From: Phytopythium helicoides
Lineage: Eukaryota; Oomycota; Peronosporomycetes; Pythiales; Pythiaceae
Reading direction: 5' to 3'
DNA length: 64,000 bases
Assembly: GCA_024867545.1 (NCBI GenBank)
Contig: JANFNE010000053.1
Coordinates: forward strand, 248,001-312,000
Below the pieces are notes generated by a model. That model saw only the letters and a program-made list of their open reading frames with translations. It was not told the DNA's origin and made no database searches. The translations under genes and the position numbers were made by a program. Below are positions 20,941 through 31,017 of the stretch, in pieces. Positions within the stretch are counted from its first letter, which is position 1; the number at the start of each line of letters is the position of its first letter.

Positions 20941-21222
20941 TGCGTCCGCATATGACCGTGGAGATGAGTGTGTGGTTGTGTGGCAAGCTGAGGGAGGTTG
21001 TAGGGAAAGTTCTGCAGGCGAATTTTGCTTCTAGTAGTTTTCTAGTAGATTCTGGTATTGGAGTTGGCGGGACAGGAATCGTCACGTGCACTGTCCCATT
21101 CAAAAGATAGAGAACCGAGAATCCGCAAGGTCTTTCCACCACTAGCCTGACAGCCACGCAACCTCTATTCCCCCCGCCTGTCGTCATGCAACTGCCGAGC
21201 GCGATCTCTCTTGGGACATCGA
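20928..21222. repeat. 13-bp perfect inverted repeat bounding a 269-bp segment (copy A)
   Basis: TCGATGTCCCAAG at 20928-20940 and its exact reverse complement CTTGGGACATCGA at 21210-21222. Turning the enclosed segment around would place ATG-CAA-CTG-CCG and its upstream DNA in frame with the type 2 gene body. The same arrangement occurs in unit B at 26344-26356 and 26626-26638. Confidence 0.85.
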
Positions 21223-21254
21223 CCTACAAGCCAACCAGACGACAAGGACAGTAG
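21186..21254 (+). pseudogene. N-terminal fragment of a type 2 gene, opposite orientation
   Basis: Twenty-two codons beginning MQLPSAISLGTS and ending at TAG. They match the first residues of the intact type 2 gene (MQLSSAASLGTPIHKPIRR), including upstream DNA (CCACGCAACC, CCGCCTGTCG). It faces away from the type 2 body on the other strand. It could be a relic of a head-to-head paralogue, or the true start of the neighbouring gene after inversion. A second copy is at 26602-26670. Confidence 0.6.
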
Positions 21255-21512
21255 AAAGAGTGAAAGCAGCTTGTTATGATTTTATCGCTGCATCTGCGCG
21301 ACTACTTTGCACGCTAACGAGATTGAATGTGCTCTCACTAATGATAACACAAGCTTCTGTCACGTTACGGGTCACATCACAGCAAAAGAATTTTGTGAAA
21401 ACGTTGCGTCCTCATCCAATGGATGAGGATGCCGATCGCGTTCTTGGCGATCACTGGATACCGTCATCGCGTTGAAGCTGCTCGATCGTCATTTGTTTCA
21501 ACCTCTCTCTTT

Positions 21513-22350
21513 TCACGCCGTCTGTATACGCTTCCAAAAGCGGTGAGAGGGGAAGTACCAAATCCTGTCGAGCGATTCCGGCTGGTGCTTCAAGTAAAAA
21601 TCTTCGCGAGAGATACGGATCTCCGCATTCACATTCGCTGCGCCAGTCAAATCTCGGACAACATGACCGTGGACTTGGTAAGCCTCATCGATACTCTCGA
21701 CGTGCGCCAACTCCATCAAGAGAAGATGTGCACTGCCGAAGCTCACGACATCAGCAACATCAACGTCATTTTCATCTCAATGATACGAGACCGAGACGCA
21801 CGCCACATTCCCATTCTGTTGAGTCTCTCAGAAGAATTTGAGGAGCACAACCGCGGGAATGTCCGCATAACCTTCAAAGTACTCGCGGCAGTGCTGCTGC
21901 GCAGCTGGTAAAGAATGACTCTGGACCACCACCTCAATAACCAAGTGGGGTGGCACGAAACGTTGACTGAAGCGAGAGCTAACGTTGAGTGTAGCATCGG
22001 GTTCACGCTTCTCTAAGAGTTAGCTCGCACGCTGGAATGTAAGGCGTCCATTTCCGGAAACCAAGTATTCTTGTGGCGAGCTACTCGCAAAGTTGTATAG
22101 CCAGCCGTGTACCTTGTTGACTACCCTGCTGTGTGGCGCATACTCGACATCAACAAGCTTAATGTCGACAAACTGGTAGTCACGCCTCCACCTGGCGATG
22201 ATGCGGTAGCTGGTGAGGCTGACCTTGATTGTCTCCCAGATCCGCCTCGGCACGTTTTCGACGATAATGACTCGCATATCTTCTTCGCCGAGCACTCGCC
22301 GTCGATTGAGTTCCCGACTCGCAGACTCAATCTGGTTATTGATCAGTCGG
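21513..22350 (-). pseudogene. Uma2-like family, type 3 pseudogene, copy B
   Basis: The fullest type 3 copy: it keeps the C-terminal part lost in copy A (VVRDLTGAANVNAEIRI, then ESLDRIWYFPSH). The same internal TAA and TGA stops are present as in copy A. It bridges the junction of the two tandem units, which shows that the duplication unit runs from within one type 3 gene to the next. Confidence 0.65.
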
Positions 22351-22400
22351 AAAGCACTTGTAGATGTAATACAGAATGCATTGCTCGTGATGCTGCACTT

Positions 22401-22530
22401 TGCAAATGCAAATGCAAATGCAAATGCAAATGCAAATGCAAATGCAAATGCAAATGCAAATGCAAATGCAAATGCAAATGCAAATGCAAATGCAAATGCA
22501 AATGCAAATGCAAATGCAAATGCAAATGCA
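22401..22530. repeat. TGCAAA hexamer microsatellite (about 21.7 copies)
   Basis: Expanded allele of the repeat at 17051-17114; 130 bases, eleven units longer than copy A. Confidence 0.95.
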
Positions 22531-22696
22531 CTCCCCTTGAGGTACTAAAAGGAAATACTGGTGTATTACGAGATCTTACGCTAGTTTGATATGATCTCCT
22601 TGCTCATCGCGTGCTTGAGTCCAATACCTCAGCACGGTCGTTCCAGGAATGTAGGATACGCGGTTGCCGCAGCAAGCAACTCCAGCGAGCAAACAA

Positions 22697-23623
22697 CTAC
22701 TTTGTGTACCTGAAATGGCGCCAGTAATTGTTGAAGAGCTCAGCCAGATTCAGTATAAGTTGTGGAGCCCGACGGAAGGCCGCTCCCAAGAACAGGTCTT
22801 CCCGATGAATCTCAATCGGCTTGTTGTTGGCGGATCCATGGAGGTCCCGAATCCGTTGGTTGCCTCCCCGGCGAGTTGGATCGATCTCCTCCAGCATGCT
22901 GACGTCCATCTTCGTCGAGGTGTGATCTGCCGTACCGAAGCTCACGACGTCGTCAATCATGACGTTATCATTCCTGCTCTCGTCTCGACGATAGAGAACG
23001 GCCACCGCTGCAGCTTTGCTTCTGTCGATCCTGTCGAAGCCAAGGAACATGAGCAGGAGCACGGTCCTGACTCCATTCTGTCCGATGAAATATTCGCGAC
23101 ATCGGCGCTGAGCTTCACCCAACGTGCGAGGGCTATGCATCGTCACTTCCACCATAAAGCGAGGTTCAATCACTCCTCCTCTGATGTAGTGGATACCAGT
23201 ATCTGAGATCCTTTTGATGAGTCTTCCGTCGCCGTGTTGCCAATCAATGTCAAAACCCGCAACACCTAGAAATTGATGGCGAGAGCTCAATGAGTCCACG
23301 TAGTTTCCAAGGCGATACGCGATTCGTTGTACAACAACACTGTGCATCAAACTCTCAGTATCAAAGATCTCCACGTCAACGAGCGCGCCGTCCGGAGAGT
23401 ATGCATAGTCGAGGCGAAGGCCAGAGATGTAGATGTCAGCAGCTTCCCAGTCTTCAACTGGAACCTTCTCTGCCATCGTGACGCGGACATCGAGCTCCCC
23501 AGCTTTTACTCGGCGCTCGAACTCTCGTCTCGCTTGTTCGACTTGTTCGTTGTTGATCGCTCCGATCATCGGGGTGTAGGTCGAAGCTGACATCGCCGAA
23601 GTGCTGAACCCGAGCGTGGTCAT
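22697..23623 (-). CDS. Uma2/PD-(D/E)XK-like protein, type 1, copy B
   Basis: A 308-residue protein that differs from the copy at 17281-18207 by a single seen residue (DGALVDVE instead of DGAFVDVE). Start codon choice and domain reading are the same. Near-identity shows a very recent duplication or ongoing gene conversion. Confidence 0.6.
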   Translation of the reverse strand: MTTLGFSTSAMSASTYTPMIGAINNEQVEQARREFERRVKAGELDVRVTMAEKVPVEDWEAADIYISGLRLDYAYSPDGALVDVEIFDTESLMHSVVVQRIAYRLGNYVDSLSSRHQFLGVAGFDIDWQHGDGRLIKRISDTGIHYIRGGVIEPRFMVEVTMHSPRTLGEAQRRCREYFIGQNGVRTVLLLMFLGFDRIDRSKAAAVAVLYRRDESRNDNVMIDDVVSFGTADHTSTKMDVSMLEEIDPTRRGGNQRIRDLHGSANNKPIEIHREDLFLGAAFRRAPQLILNLAELFNNYWRHFRYTK

Positions 23624-25420
23624 TGGCGCTACAAGATCAGTCGAACAAGGCGCCGCTGCAACTGTCTCCACGTCACCCACGTCAGTTTGCGGGTCGGTCT
23701 TCTGCTGTTTTGAATGTGGAGACTCACTGCCAGCCACAGATGTGCCCGCTCGGAGCGGTGCTAGGAATGTCCCACGGGACGAGGATTCTCCGTCGCCTCT
23801 GCCAGCAACTTGCTCATGGTGAAAATTGAAGCTTCAAGTTGTTGACTGGTCTGGTTTGTGTTGGTGGAAGCGAATTCGGATATGTTATGCCAATTGACTT
23901 GTCTGCTGCGTCGAGGTTGCTACACTCTCCATTGACTCGAACACTTCAACCTGGTGGAGGAAATGTAGCCACGCAGAGTTGTTGGTCACTGAGTTTGCGA
24001 GAAACCAGTAGAGCCCAACTGTCAAAGCGTTGCCTGGAAACCGGATATCGACCAATTTAGAAGTTCATCAATGCAAAGGAGGCCGTTGTGGTAGCTTTCT
24101 GACCAACATCGTGCTATGCTTGCATCTGCGAGTCAATTGCACCACAGTTGTCGCCCATGACCCCATGATGGTCTAAATTCTTTGTTATCTTTCCCATCAC
24201 AACCGTATAGATCTGTGAAGCTCACATAGCATGCTGCAGGAGGTGTTGAAGTGGCTCCTTGTCATTCGACACAACATGATAACAAGATCAGTCCAATACC
24301 ATGAATAGGTCATCGGTCAGCATGCAAACTTCATGCCACCACCTCAAACCTCAAACAGAAAAACATTTGCGAGGTGTTTTGATGTCCAATCACTGCTGTG
24401 TGTTGAAGAGTTTTAATGCTACAAGATTCCCGGCACAATACACTGCACGCACAGAGAGATAGCAGTCAGTACTCTTTCGACTTCATCGCTGGCAACTGGC
24501 ATTGTTTGGACAATAAATATTTGGTGCACGCGTACGAAGTGCAGGCGGCTCTGTAAAGGCGGCTCTGTAATTCGGCGAGAAGGTCTAGCATCCACGAAAC
24601 AGACTGTACGTACACCACACCCAATCATAGTGCTCTGGGTGTTCTTGGATAGTAAGTCACTTCGTTCTCAACATTGAATTTCTCTGAGCGGCGATGATGC
24701 TCGGAGTTGGTCGCCGACATAGAATGTGTCTATGAAAAATGCATGTCGAAGCAACACCCCAACTAGATCTCCTTGAAAATTGCCTTCGCAGACGCAGCAA
24801 AAAAGAGCTGGTTGCGCTGACAGTAAATGATGCTGGATGAAAATGATGTTGCGATAGGTTCTACTGAACTTTTGAAGCAGTATATTTTGCTGTCATCACT
24901 TTGATCGCCATGCCGACAGATTGATCATCAATTGGATGATATGGTTGGCTCCTCCTCGATTGACAGATTGATCAAGACACACCTCTTGCTACCAATCCAC
25001 CTTATGCAAGTCAAATTCGTCGCGCATCAGTGTTCAATTCAACACTCGACAACCTTACCGTCCATAGTCACTGTCGGTCAGGTTGCTCAACTGAGCAAGA
25101 GGGCCTCTGAATCTCCCGCCCAGTATTGCACGTGTGTGGGCAGGGTGCTGCGTTCAACCTCGAAGCCGGGCGACAGCCTTCCACCCTTTTTTTTTTTTTT
25201 TTTTGCTATCGTGACGATAGGCTTTGAGTTGGACAGCTACCATCTCCACAAATCAGAAGGGGGCAAGTAAGTAAGTTTTCAACAGAATGCAAGTTCCCAG
25301 TGAGATATTTTTAACGCCTCTATGGTTAGAGGAAGGCGAGGGGAACTACAACGACGCTGACGAGGGTGAAGATGATGACGACGAAGACGATAACGATGGC
25401 GACGAAGACGGCGGCGACGA

Positions 25421-26356
25421 CTACGATGATGATGACAATGCAGGCAGCAGTGGCAGAGAGGTATTGGGATCTGCTGTGTCGATGCCGCCCATATAGGCCT
25501 GAAAAATTGAGAACAGCTCAATCACCAAGTCTTGACGCTCATTCATTGGAATCGTGTCTGGCGCGAGGATGTACAGATCCTCCGAAGCAATCCGAACTTG
25601 AGCGCCAACATTCGCAGCACCAGACAGATTGCGAATAGTCTCTCCACTATCACCTCGGTAACCCTCGTCAATCTCTTCAACGTCGCTCAAACTACTTCCG
25701 TGAAGATGCGAGCTGCCGAAACTCACCACATCAGCGACCACAACGCGGTTTCCATCTCGACGATACAAGATGGCGACACCAGCTGCAGTTCTATGGTCTC
25801 GCATTTCAAAGAATCGGAGCAGGAGAACGTTTCGGAGCGCGGTCGTTGTTGCAAAGTACTCCCGACACCTTCGTTGGGCTGCTGGGAGCGATTCGCTGCG
25901 AACAACAACTTCGACCATCAAGTTTGGCACACCCATACCCCCAAAGAATTGGCGGTTCAGGGAGAGTCCTGCATCGGGATCTCGAGTCACTTCGGTTCCA
26001 TTTGCACGTAGGAAAGTGAACTCTCCACTAGTTGCACGTAGAAACTGCTGCGGCGAATTCCTCGCGAAGTTAGCAATTTGCCGGATGATCTCACACACTG
26101 CTGCACCGTGTGGGTCACCTACGACCTCTTCCAGCACAATGTCAACCAGTTGGTGATCTCCCTTGGATTCGACGGCGATCTTGCAGCCTGAGAAGCTGAT
26201 GGAACTTCTCTCCCAGACTCCTCTTGGCACGTCCTTCGCCACAACCACTCGGACATCTTCCTCTCCGAGTTCAACTCGACGCTCGAAATCTTTGCGCGCA
26301 GACTCGAGTTGGTTCCTGGTGAGTCGTCTGATGGGTTTATGAATCGATGTCCCAAG
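25421..26356 (-). CDS. Uma2/PD-(D/E)XK-like protein, type 2, copy B (start codon missing)
   Basis: Almost identical to 20005-20940 (one seen residue change, AANVGAQ for AANGGAQ) and with the same missing ATG and the same inverted-repeat arrangement upstream. The shared defect means the rearrangement came before the tandem duplication. Confidence 0.55.
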   Translation of the reverse strand, partial: LGTSIHKPIRRLTRNQLESARKDFERRVELGEEDVRVVVAKDVPRGVWERSSISFSGCKIAVESKGDHQLVDIVLEEVVGDPHGAAVCEIIRQIANFARNSPQQFLRATSGEFTFLRANGTEVTRDPDAGLSLNRQFFGGMGVPNLMVEVVVRSESLPAAQRRCREYFATTTALRNVLLLRFFEMRDHRTAAGVAILYRRDGNRVVVADVVSFGSSHLHGSSLSDVEEIDEGYRGDSGETIRNLSGAANVGAQVRIASEDLYILAPDTIPMNERQDLVIELFSIFQAYMGGIDTADPNTSLPLLPALSSSS

Positions 26357-26638
26357 TGCGTCCGCATATGACCGTGGAGAGGAGTGTGTGGTTGCGAGGC
26401 AAGCTGAGGGAGGTTGTAGGGAAAGTTCTGCAGGCGAATTTTGCTTCTAGTAGTTTTCTAGTAGATTCTGGTATTGGAGTTGGCGGGACAGGAATCGTCA
26501 CGTGCACTGTCCCATTCAAAAGATAGAGAACGGAGAATCCGCAAGGTCTTTCCACCACTAGCCTGACAGCCACGCAACCTCTATTCCCCCCGCCTGTCGT
26601 CATGCAACTGCCGAGCGCGATCTCTCTTGGGACATCGA
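26344..26638. repeat. 13-bp perfect inverted repeat bounding a 269-bp segment (copy B)
   Basis: Second copy of the arrangement at 20928-21222, with the same orientation of the enclosed segment. Confidence 0.85.
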
Positions 26639-26670
26639 CCTACAAGCCAACCAGACGACAAGGACAGTAG
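26602..26670 (+). pseudogene. N-terminal fragment of a type 2 gene, opposite orientation (copy B)
   Basis: Same 22-codon fragment as at 21186-21254, starting MQLPSAISLG and ending at TAG. Confidence 0.6.
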
Positions 26671-26928
26671 AAAGAGTGAAAGCAGCTTGTTATGATTTTA
26701 TCGCTGCATCTGCGCGACTACTTTGCACGCTAACGAGATTGAATGTGCTCTCACTAATGATAACACAAGCTTCTGTCACGTTATGGGTCACATCACAGCA
26801 AAAGAATTTTGTGAAAACGTTGCGTCCTCATCCGATGGATGAGGATGCCGATCGCGTTCTTGGCGATCACTGGATACCGTCATCGCGTTGAAGCTGCTCG
26901 ATCGTCATTTGTTTCAACCTCTCTCTTT

Positions 26929-27499
26929 TCACGCCGTCTGTATACGCTTCCAAAAGCGGTGAGAGGGGAAGTACCAAATCCTGTCGAGCGATTCCGGCTG
27001 GTGCTTCAAGTAAAAATCTTCGCGAGAGATACGGATCTCCGCATTCACATTCGCTGCGCCAGTCAAATCTCGGATAACATGACCTTTCCTTCCCATATTC
27101 CGACCGCGCGTTGGGGCAAAGTGCAATTCATTCGAAATTAGGAGCCAGCATCGAGGGTTCTCGCGTAGAGAGAATCCTCGAGGCAGCCGAGGGATATGGT
27201 GTGGTGGGTTAAAAACCGCTGGTGAGCCGTGAGGCCGAGCCTGGCGATCGTCTTCAAGTCCTTGATGGCCGAGTCGATGATTGCTTGCGGACGACGTGGA
27301 GAGTTCTCGAATGAGCTGCTCACATCTACGCTTCATCTACAACCTACTCCGAGGAAAAGCTGCGTCCTTCCTTCAAAAGAAGAGTATAATTTTGAGGCGG
27401 CGCTCTCCTTCTCCCAGTAATTCATTTTGACAGGTAAAATGCAACACTTGTTGGAAATCCCGTCCACTTTTCAACTCGCCGGCCAGCGAACACTTCACC
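26929..27499. other. Truncated type 3 fragment and breakpoint region
   Basis: 26929-27081 on the minus strand is the last 50 codons of a third type 3 pseudogene (RDLTGAANVNAEIRI and DRIWYFPSH). Similarity to the unit stops at 27081. From there to 27499 no gene is supported; a minus-strand frame of about 60 residues (27138-27323) has no recognisable content. Confidence 0.55.
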
Positions 27500-28734
27500 A
27501 TGCAGAACCTCGTTGATCGCCTGCTGGACCCGCGCTGCGCCAACGTACTGCCGTTCTTGGATTGGAAACTAATGTCACAAGAGCCAGAGGAGTGGATGCT
27601 GCAGCTCTTCCGAGAAAACCCAGAGAGCCTCGACTGGAGCAGTATTTCTTGGAATTTCAACCCATGGATGCGGGTACTCATCGAAGAGAACGTCGACCGA
27701 GTTGATTGGAAGCGCATGTGTCAGTTCGCATCAAAGTGGGGAGTGGACGTGCTGCGAAGCCACCCTGAACGTGTGGATTGGCAGATTCTATGCGAACACG
27801 GCGATATTTGGACGCTTCCCCTCCTCGAAGAGAACAAGGACACGCTTGACTGGGATCGTCTCCTTCAACGGCGCAACCTCTCGAGCTCGTTAGCTTGGCT
27901 TGATGATTTCCTACTGTCGAACGTTCCCATCAAGCGCCTGTGCCAGTACGCAGACGACTGGATGATCCCATACTTTCGTGAACGACCAGACGAGCTTGAT
28001 TGGAAGACGCTGTCGAAGAAAGCTAACCCCCGCATGGCTCCACTTCTCCGACAGTTCCCAGACCGCGCTGACTGGATGGCGCTCTGTCGACATGCAACCA
28101 AGGATGCGCTACCACTACTTGACGAATTTCACAAACGCCTCGATTGGGCTGTGCTGAGCCATCGCAAACGTCTTTGGTTGGCGCCACTATTCACCAGGTA
28201 TCCCAACAAGGTCGACTGGAAATTCCTCAGCACAGATCCGCAGAGATGGATGTTGCCTCTGATGAACTGCGACCGGAGCTATTTGACTGGGAGGCGATCA
28301 GCCGGAAGGCTCAGAGTTGGATGGGAGAGGTGTTGGCGAAACAGTCGACGCACCTAGACTGGAGATATTTGAGTTCCAACATCCGAGGGAGTTGGATGTT
28401 TCCTTTGATTCGAGACAATCTACGGTATGTGGACTGGACAATAATGTTGAGCAATCCTCAGCCTTGGATGGCGAGTCTGTTTGCAGCTTGTCCGGATCAC
28501 GTCGACTGGAGTGCATTGTGCGAGTCTCCACAATCGTGGATGCGACCTCTCTTTGCGAACAATGTGAATCGTCTGGATTGGGATAAACTGCGCTTCCACG
28601 CGAATACGGCTACTGTCAATCCGGACCAGGGCTGGTTGATTGAGTTGGTGAAATCGGCGCCACAGCGTAGCAACCATGTTTTGAACAAAGACGAACGGGT
28701 CGCAGGCGTGAAGCGGAGGAAGACGTCGAAATAA
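27500..28734 (+). pseudogene. Trp-Leu (DWxxLS..WM) repeat protein, copy 2, one-base frameshift
   Basis: The ATG at 27500 opens 13-14 repeats of the kind seen at 1541-2362 (LDWKTLSKK, ADWMALCRH, VDWKFLSTD). After MLPLM, near 28267, the run AAA found in copy 1 is AA here; this moves the frame, and translation ends at 28357. The second frame continues the repeats from about 28268 to 28734 with the same C-terminus as copy 1. The total would be about 411 residues, longer than copy 1 by the N-terminal third. It sits between the two inverted duplication arms. Confidence 0.75.
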
Positions 28735-28937
28735 CATCGTGATAGCATGCATACTCGTGCTGGCACGTGAGGCATGCTATTATCTATTCATGTAAGGACG
28801 AACAGGAGAATTGGGGATCAACGACGAGCAGCAGATTCGCGCACTGCTGTCACGCTGCCTCCTCGTCATCGTGCCAACGGAGAGGTGAGAGGAGCACTAA
28901 TCTCAGACTTGGCGACCGAGACGACATAGAGAACTCT

Positions 28938-29555
28938 ATGGCCATGCTGCCGACGCCTCAAGCCTCACACTACTTCCATGCAATGACCACTCATTCTCGA
29001 ATTGAAGAGCAACCCCAGCATGCTCCTCCTTCACTCTCCCCTCCCTCCACTATTAAGCCCACCGACCGACCATTCGTTTCGGCCTCGACCGCGGTCACTA
29101 CTGCTCTCTCGCTTGCTCACGCTCACGCGTCCACATCTGTGTCCACGTCCACCGATGACAGTACCGCGGTCACGCTGTTGGTTGTCAAACCCGTCATCGA
29201 CAGCGCCGACCTCCTCGCCATCAATTACACCGATATCGGCGATGCTGGGAGCAACGTCTCGACGGCCACCGTGACGGCGACCGACGCCATCGACTACTGT
29301 GTCGTCACGGGGACGAAGGCGCCGTCCATGAACTGGGAGGCCATGCTCCACGTCTCGACCTGGACCCAGCGATACATGCAGATCGGCTGCGGTGGTCGCT
29401 GCGGTATGACCATGAGCATCGCCCCTGGTGCGGCTGACGGCAACAAGGAGGTTGCCAACGGCAACAAGGAGGTCGCCAACGGCAACTTCGCCTACGCCGT
29501 GAGTGATATGAATGGCGGCACATCTGTCTGCAGTCAAGGAAAGGCAGCACATTGA
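28938..29555 (+). pseudogene. Tannase/feruloyl esterase N-terminal fragment
   Basis: An open frame of 205 residues from ATG 28938. Residues about 85-170 resemble the first part of the tannase family (CVVTGTKAPSMNWEAML, WTQRYMQIGCGGRCG). In this family the pattern C-V-G-AP then W-GRYLQ-GCGG precedes the alpha/beta-hydrolase core. The catalytic Ser, Asp and His region is absent: the frame stops at 29553 and nothing homologous follows. A short duplication, DGNKEVANGNKEVANGN, is seen near the end. It is a truncated relic, and any intron rescuing it was not found. Confidence 0.6.
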
Positions 29556-30057
29556 CGAGTACTGGAGGCTGAGCGGAACAGCAAAGTGAGGTGAGTCGTT
29601 CAGTTCCTTCCAGACTGCATGAATGCCAGCATCTGGCTGACAGCGGCAATGATACCGTCTTGAAGACCACTGTCAGCTCGCCGAGGCGAGTTGACAATTT
29701 CGAGTTGCCCAAGCGAATCGACCTTCTAGTCCAGCAAGTTGCCAGCTGTTCCAAGCGAGCTTCAAGTTGAAGCTCAAGTGCACGCCTCGTTCGTTTCGTG
29801 GATATGCTTGAGTCAGCCATGTCACTGACGATACTCGAACTTCCTCCTTGGGTATCGAAACCGGTTGAGTGGGGCGGTGCGCGTGACGATACCTGGTCAA
29901 TTCGAGTGCGCCGCCGACACCAACGCCAACGTCAACACCACAGGCAACAGGGATTTCTGCTCGCAGTCCTTCAGTGGTGCCGGTGCGCTCCGCCACGAGC
30001 GCACCACCTTCACCCAACCATACACCCACGCAACCGCCTGTCTCGGCGCTTGTCGCC

Positions 30058-31017
30058 ATGCAACTGTCGAGCGCAGCCTCTCTTGGGACACCGATTCATA
30101 AACCCATCAGACGACTCACCAGGAACCAACTCGAGTCTGCACGCAAGGAATTCAAACGTCGAGTTGACCTCGGAGAGGAAGATGTCCGCGTGATTGTAGC
30201 CAAGGAGATACCAAGAGGAGTCTGGGAAAGAAGTTCCATCAGCTTCTCAGGCTGCAAGATCGCCGTCGAATCCGAGGGAGATCATCAACTGGTTGACATT
30301 GTGCTGGAAGAGGTTGTAGGTCATCCACACGGTGCAGCGGTGTGTGAAATCATCGGTCAGCTTTACAACTTCGCGAGGCATTCGCCGCAGGAATTTTTGT
30401 TCGCTGGAAGTGGAGATTTCACTTTCCTACGTGAAGATGGAACCGAAGTGACCCGCAAGCCCGATGCAGGACTCTCCCTAAACCGCCAATTCTTTGGGGG
30501 TATGGGTGTGCCAAACTTGATGGTCGAAGTTGATGTTCGCAGCGAATCGCTCCCAGCAGCCCAACGAAGGTGTCGGGAGTATTTTGCAACAACGACCGCG
30601 CTCCGAAACGTTCTCCTGCTCCGATTCTTTGAAATGCGAGACCATAGAACTGCAGCTGGTGTCGCCATCTTGTATCGTCGAGATGGAAACCGCGTTGTGG
30701 TCGCTGATGTGGTGAGCTTCGGCAGCTCGCATCTTCACGGAAGTAGTTTGAGCGACGTTGAAGAGATTGACGAGGGTTACCGAGGTGATAGTGGAGAGAC
30801 TATTCGCAATCTGTCTGGTGCTGCGAATGGTGGCGCTCAAGTTCGGATTGCTTCGGAGGATCTGTACATCCTCGCGCCAGACACGATTCCAATGAATGAG
30901 CGTCAAGACTTGGTGATTGAGCTGTTCTCAATTTTTCAGGCCTATATGGGCGGCATCGACACAGCAGATCCCAATACCTCTCTGCCACTGCTGCCTGCAT
31001 TGTCATCATCATCGTAG
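30058..31017 (+). CDS. Uma2/PD-(D/E)XK-like protein, type 2, copy C (intact)
   Basis: A 319-residue protein with a good start context (GCCATGC). It gives the full type 2 architecture: MQLSSAASLGTPIHKPIRR, LESARKEFKRRVDLGEEDVRV, then KPDAGLSLNR with the candidate Asp at about residue 148, PNLMVEVDVRSES with the Glu, AAQRRCREYF, and a C-terminal helix DLVIELFSIFQAYM. The first half differs at many positions from copies A and B. From about 30540 on it is practically identical to them. The boundary marks the edge of the inverted duplication or of gene conversion. Confidence 0.62.
   Translation: MQLSSAASLGTPIHKPIRRLTRNQLESARKEFKRRVDLGEEDVRVIVAKEIPRGVWERSSISFSGCKIAVESEGDHQLVDIVLEEVVGHPHGAAVCEIIGQLYNFARHSPQEFLFAGSGDFTFLREDGTEVTRKPDAGLSLNRQFFGGMGVPNLMVEVDVRSESLPAAQRRCREYFATTTALRNVLLLRFFEMRDHRTAAGVAILYRRDGNRVVVADVVSFGSSHLHGSSLSDVEEIDEGYRGDSGETIRNLSGAANGGAQVRIASEDLYILAPDTIPMNERQDLVIELFSIFQAYMGGIDTADPNTSLPLLPALSSSS

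Larger units (their letters stand above)
16320..21665. repeat. Segmental duplication unit A (direct copy 1)
   Basis: A 5.35-kb unit, almost identical to 21670-27081 (offset 5350 before the hexamer repeat, 5416 after it) and to the reverse complement of 30480-34735. On the minus strand it holds a type 2 gene, a 1.8-kb spacer, a type 1 gene, a hexamer repeat and a type 3 pseudogene of one family. Boundaries are approximate, set where similarity stops by eye. Confidence 0.85.
21670..27081. repeat. Segmental duplication unit B (direct copy 2)
   Basis: Directly repeats unit A with only scattered single-base changes and 66 bp more hexamer repeat. It ends inside a third type 3 C-terminal fragment (26929-27081), after which unrelated DNA begins. 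Gene content and order are as in unit A. Confidence 0.88.

Noticed and set aside
22343..22531. Poly(His-Leu) and poly(Ala-Asn) proteins
   Set aside because: They are translations of the TGCAAA microsatellite.
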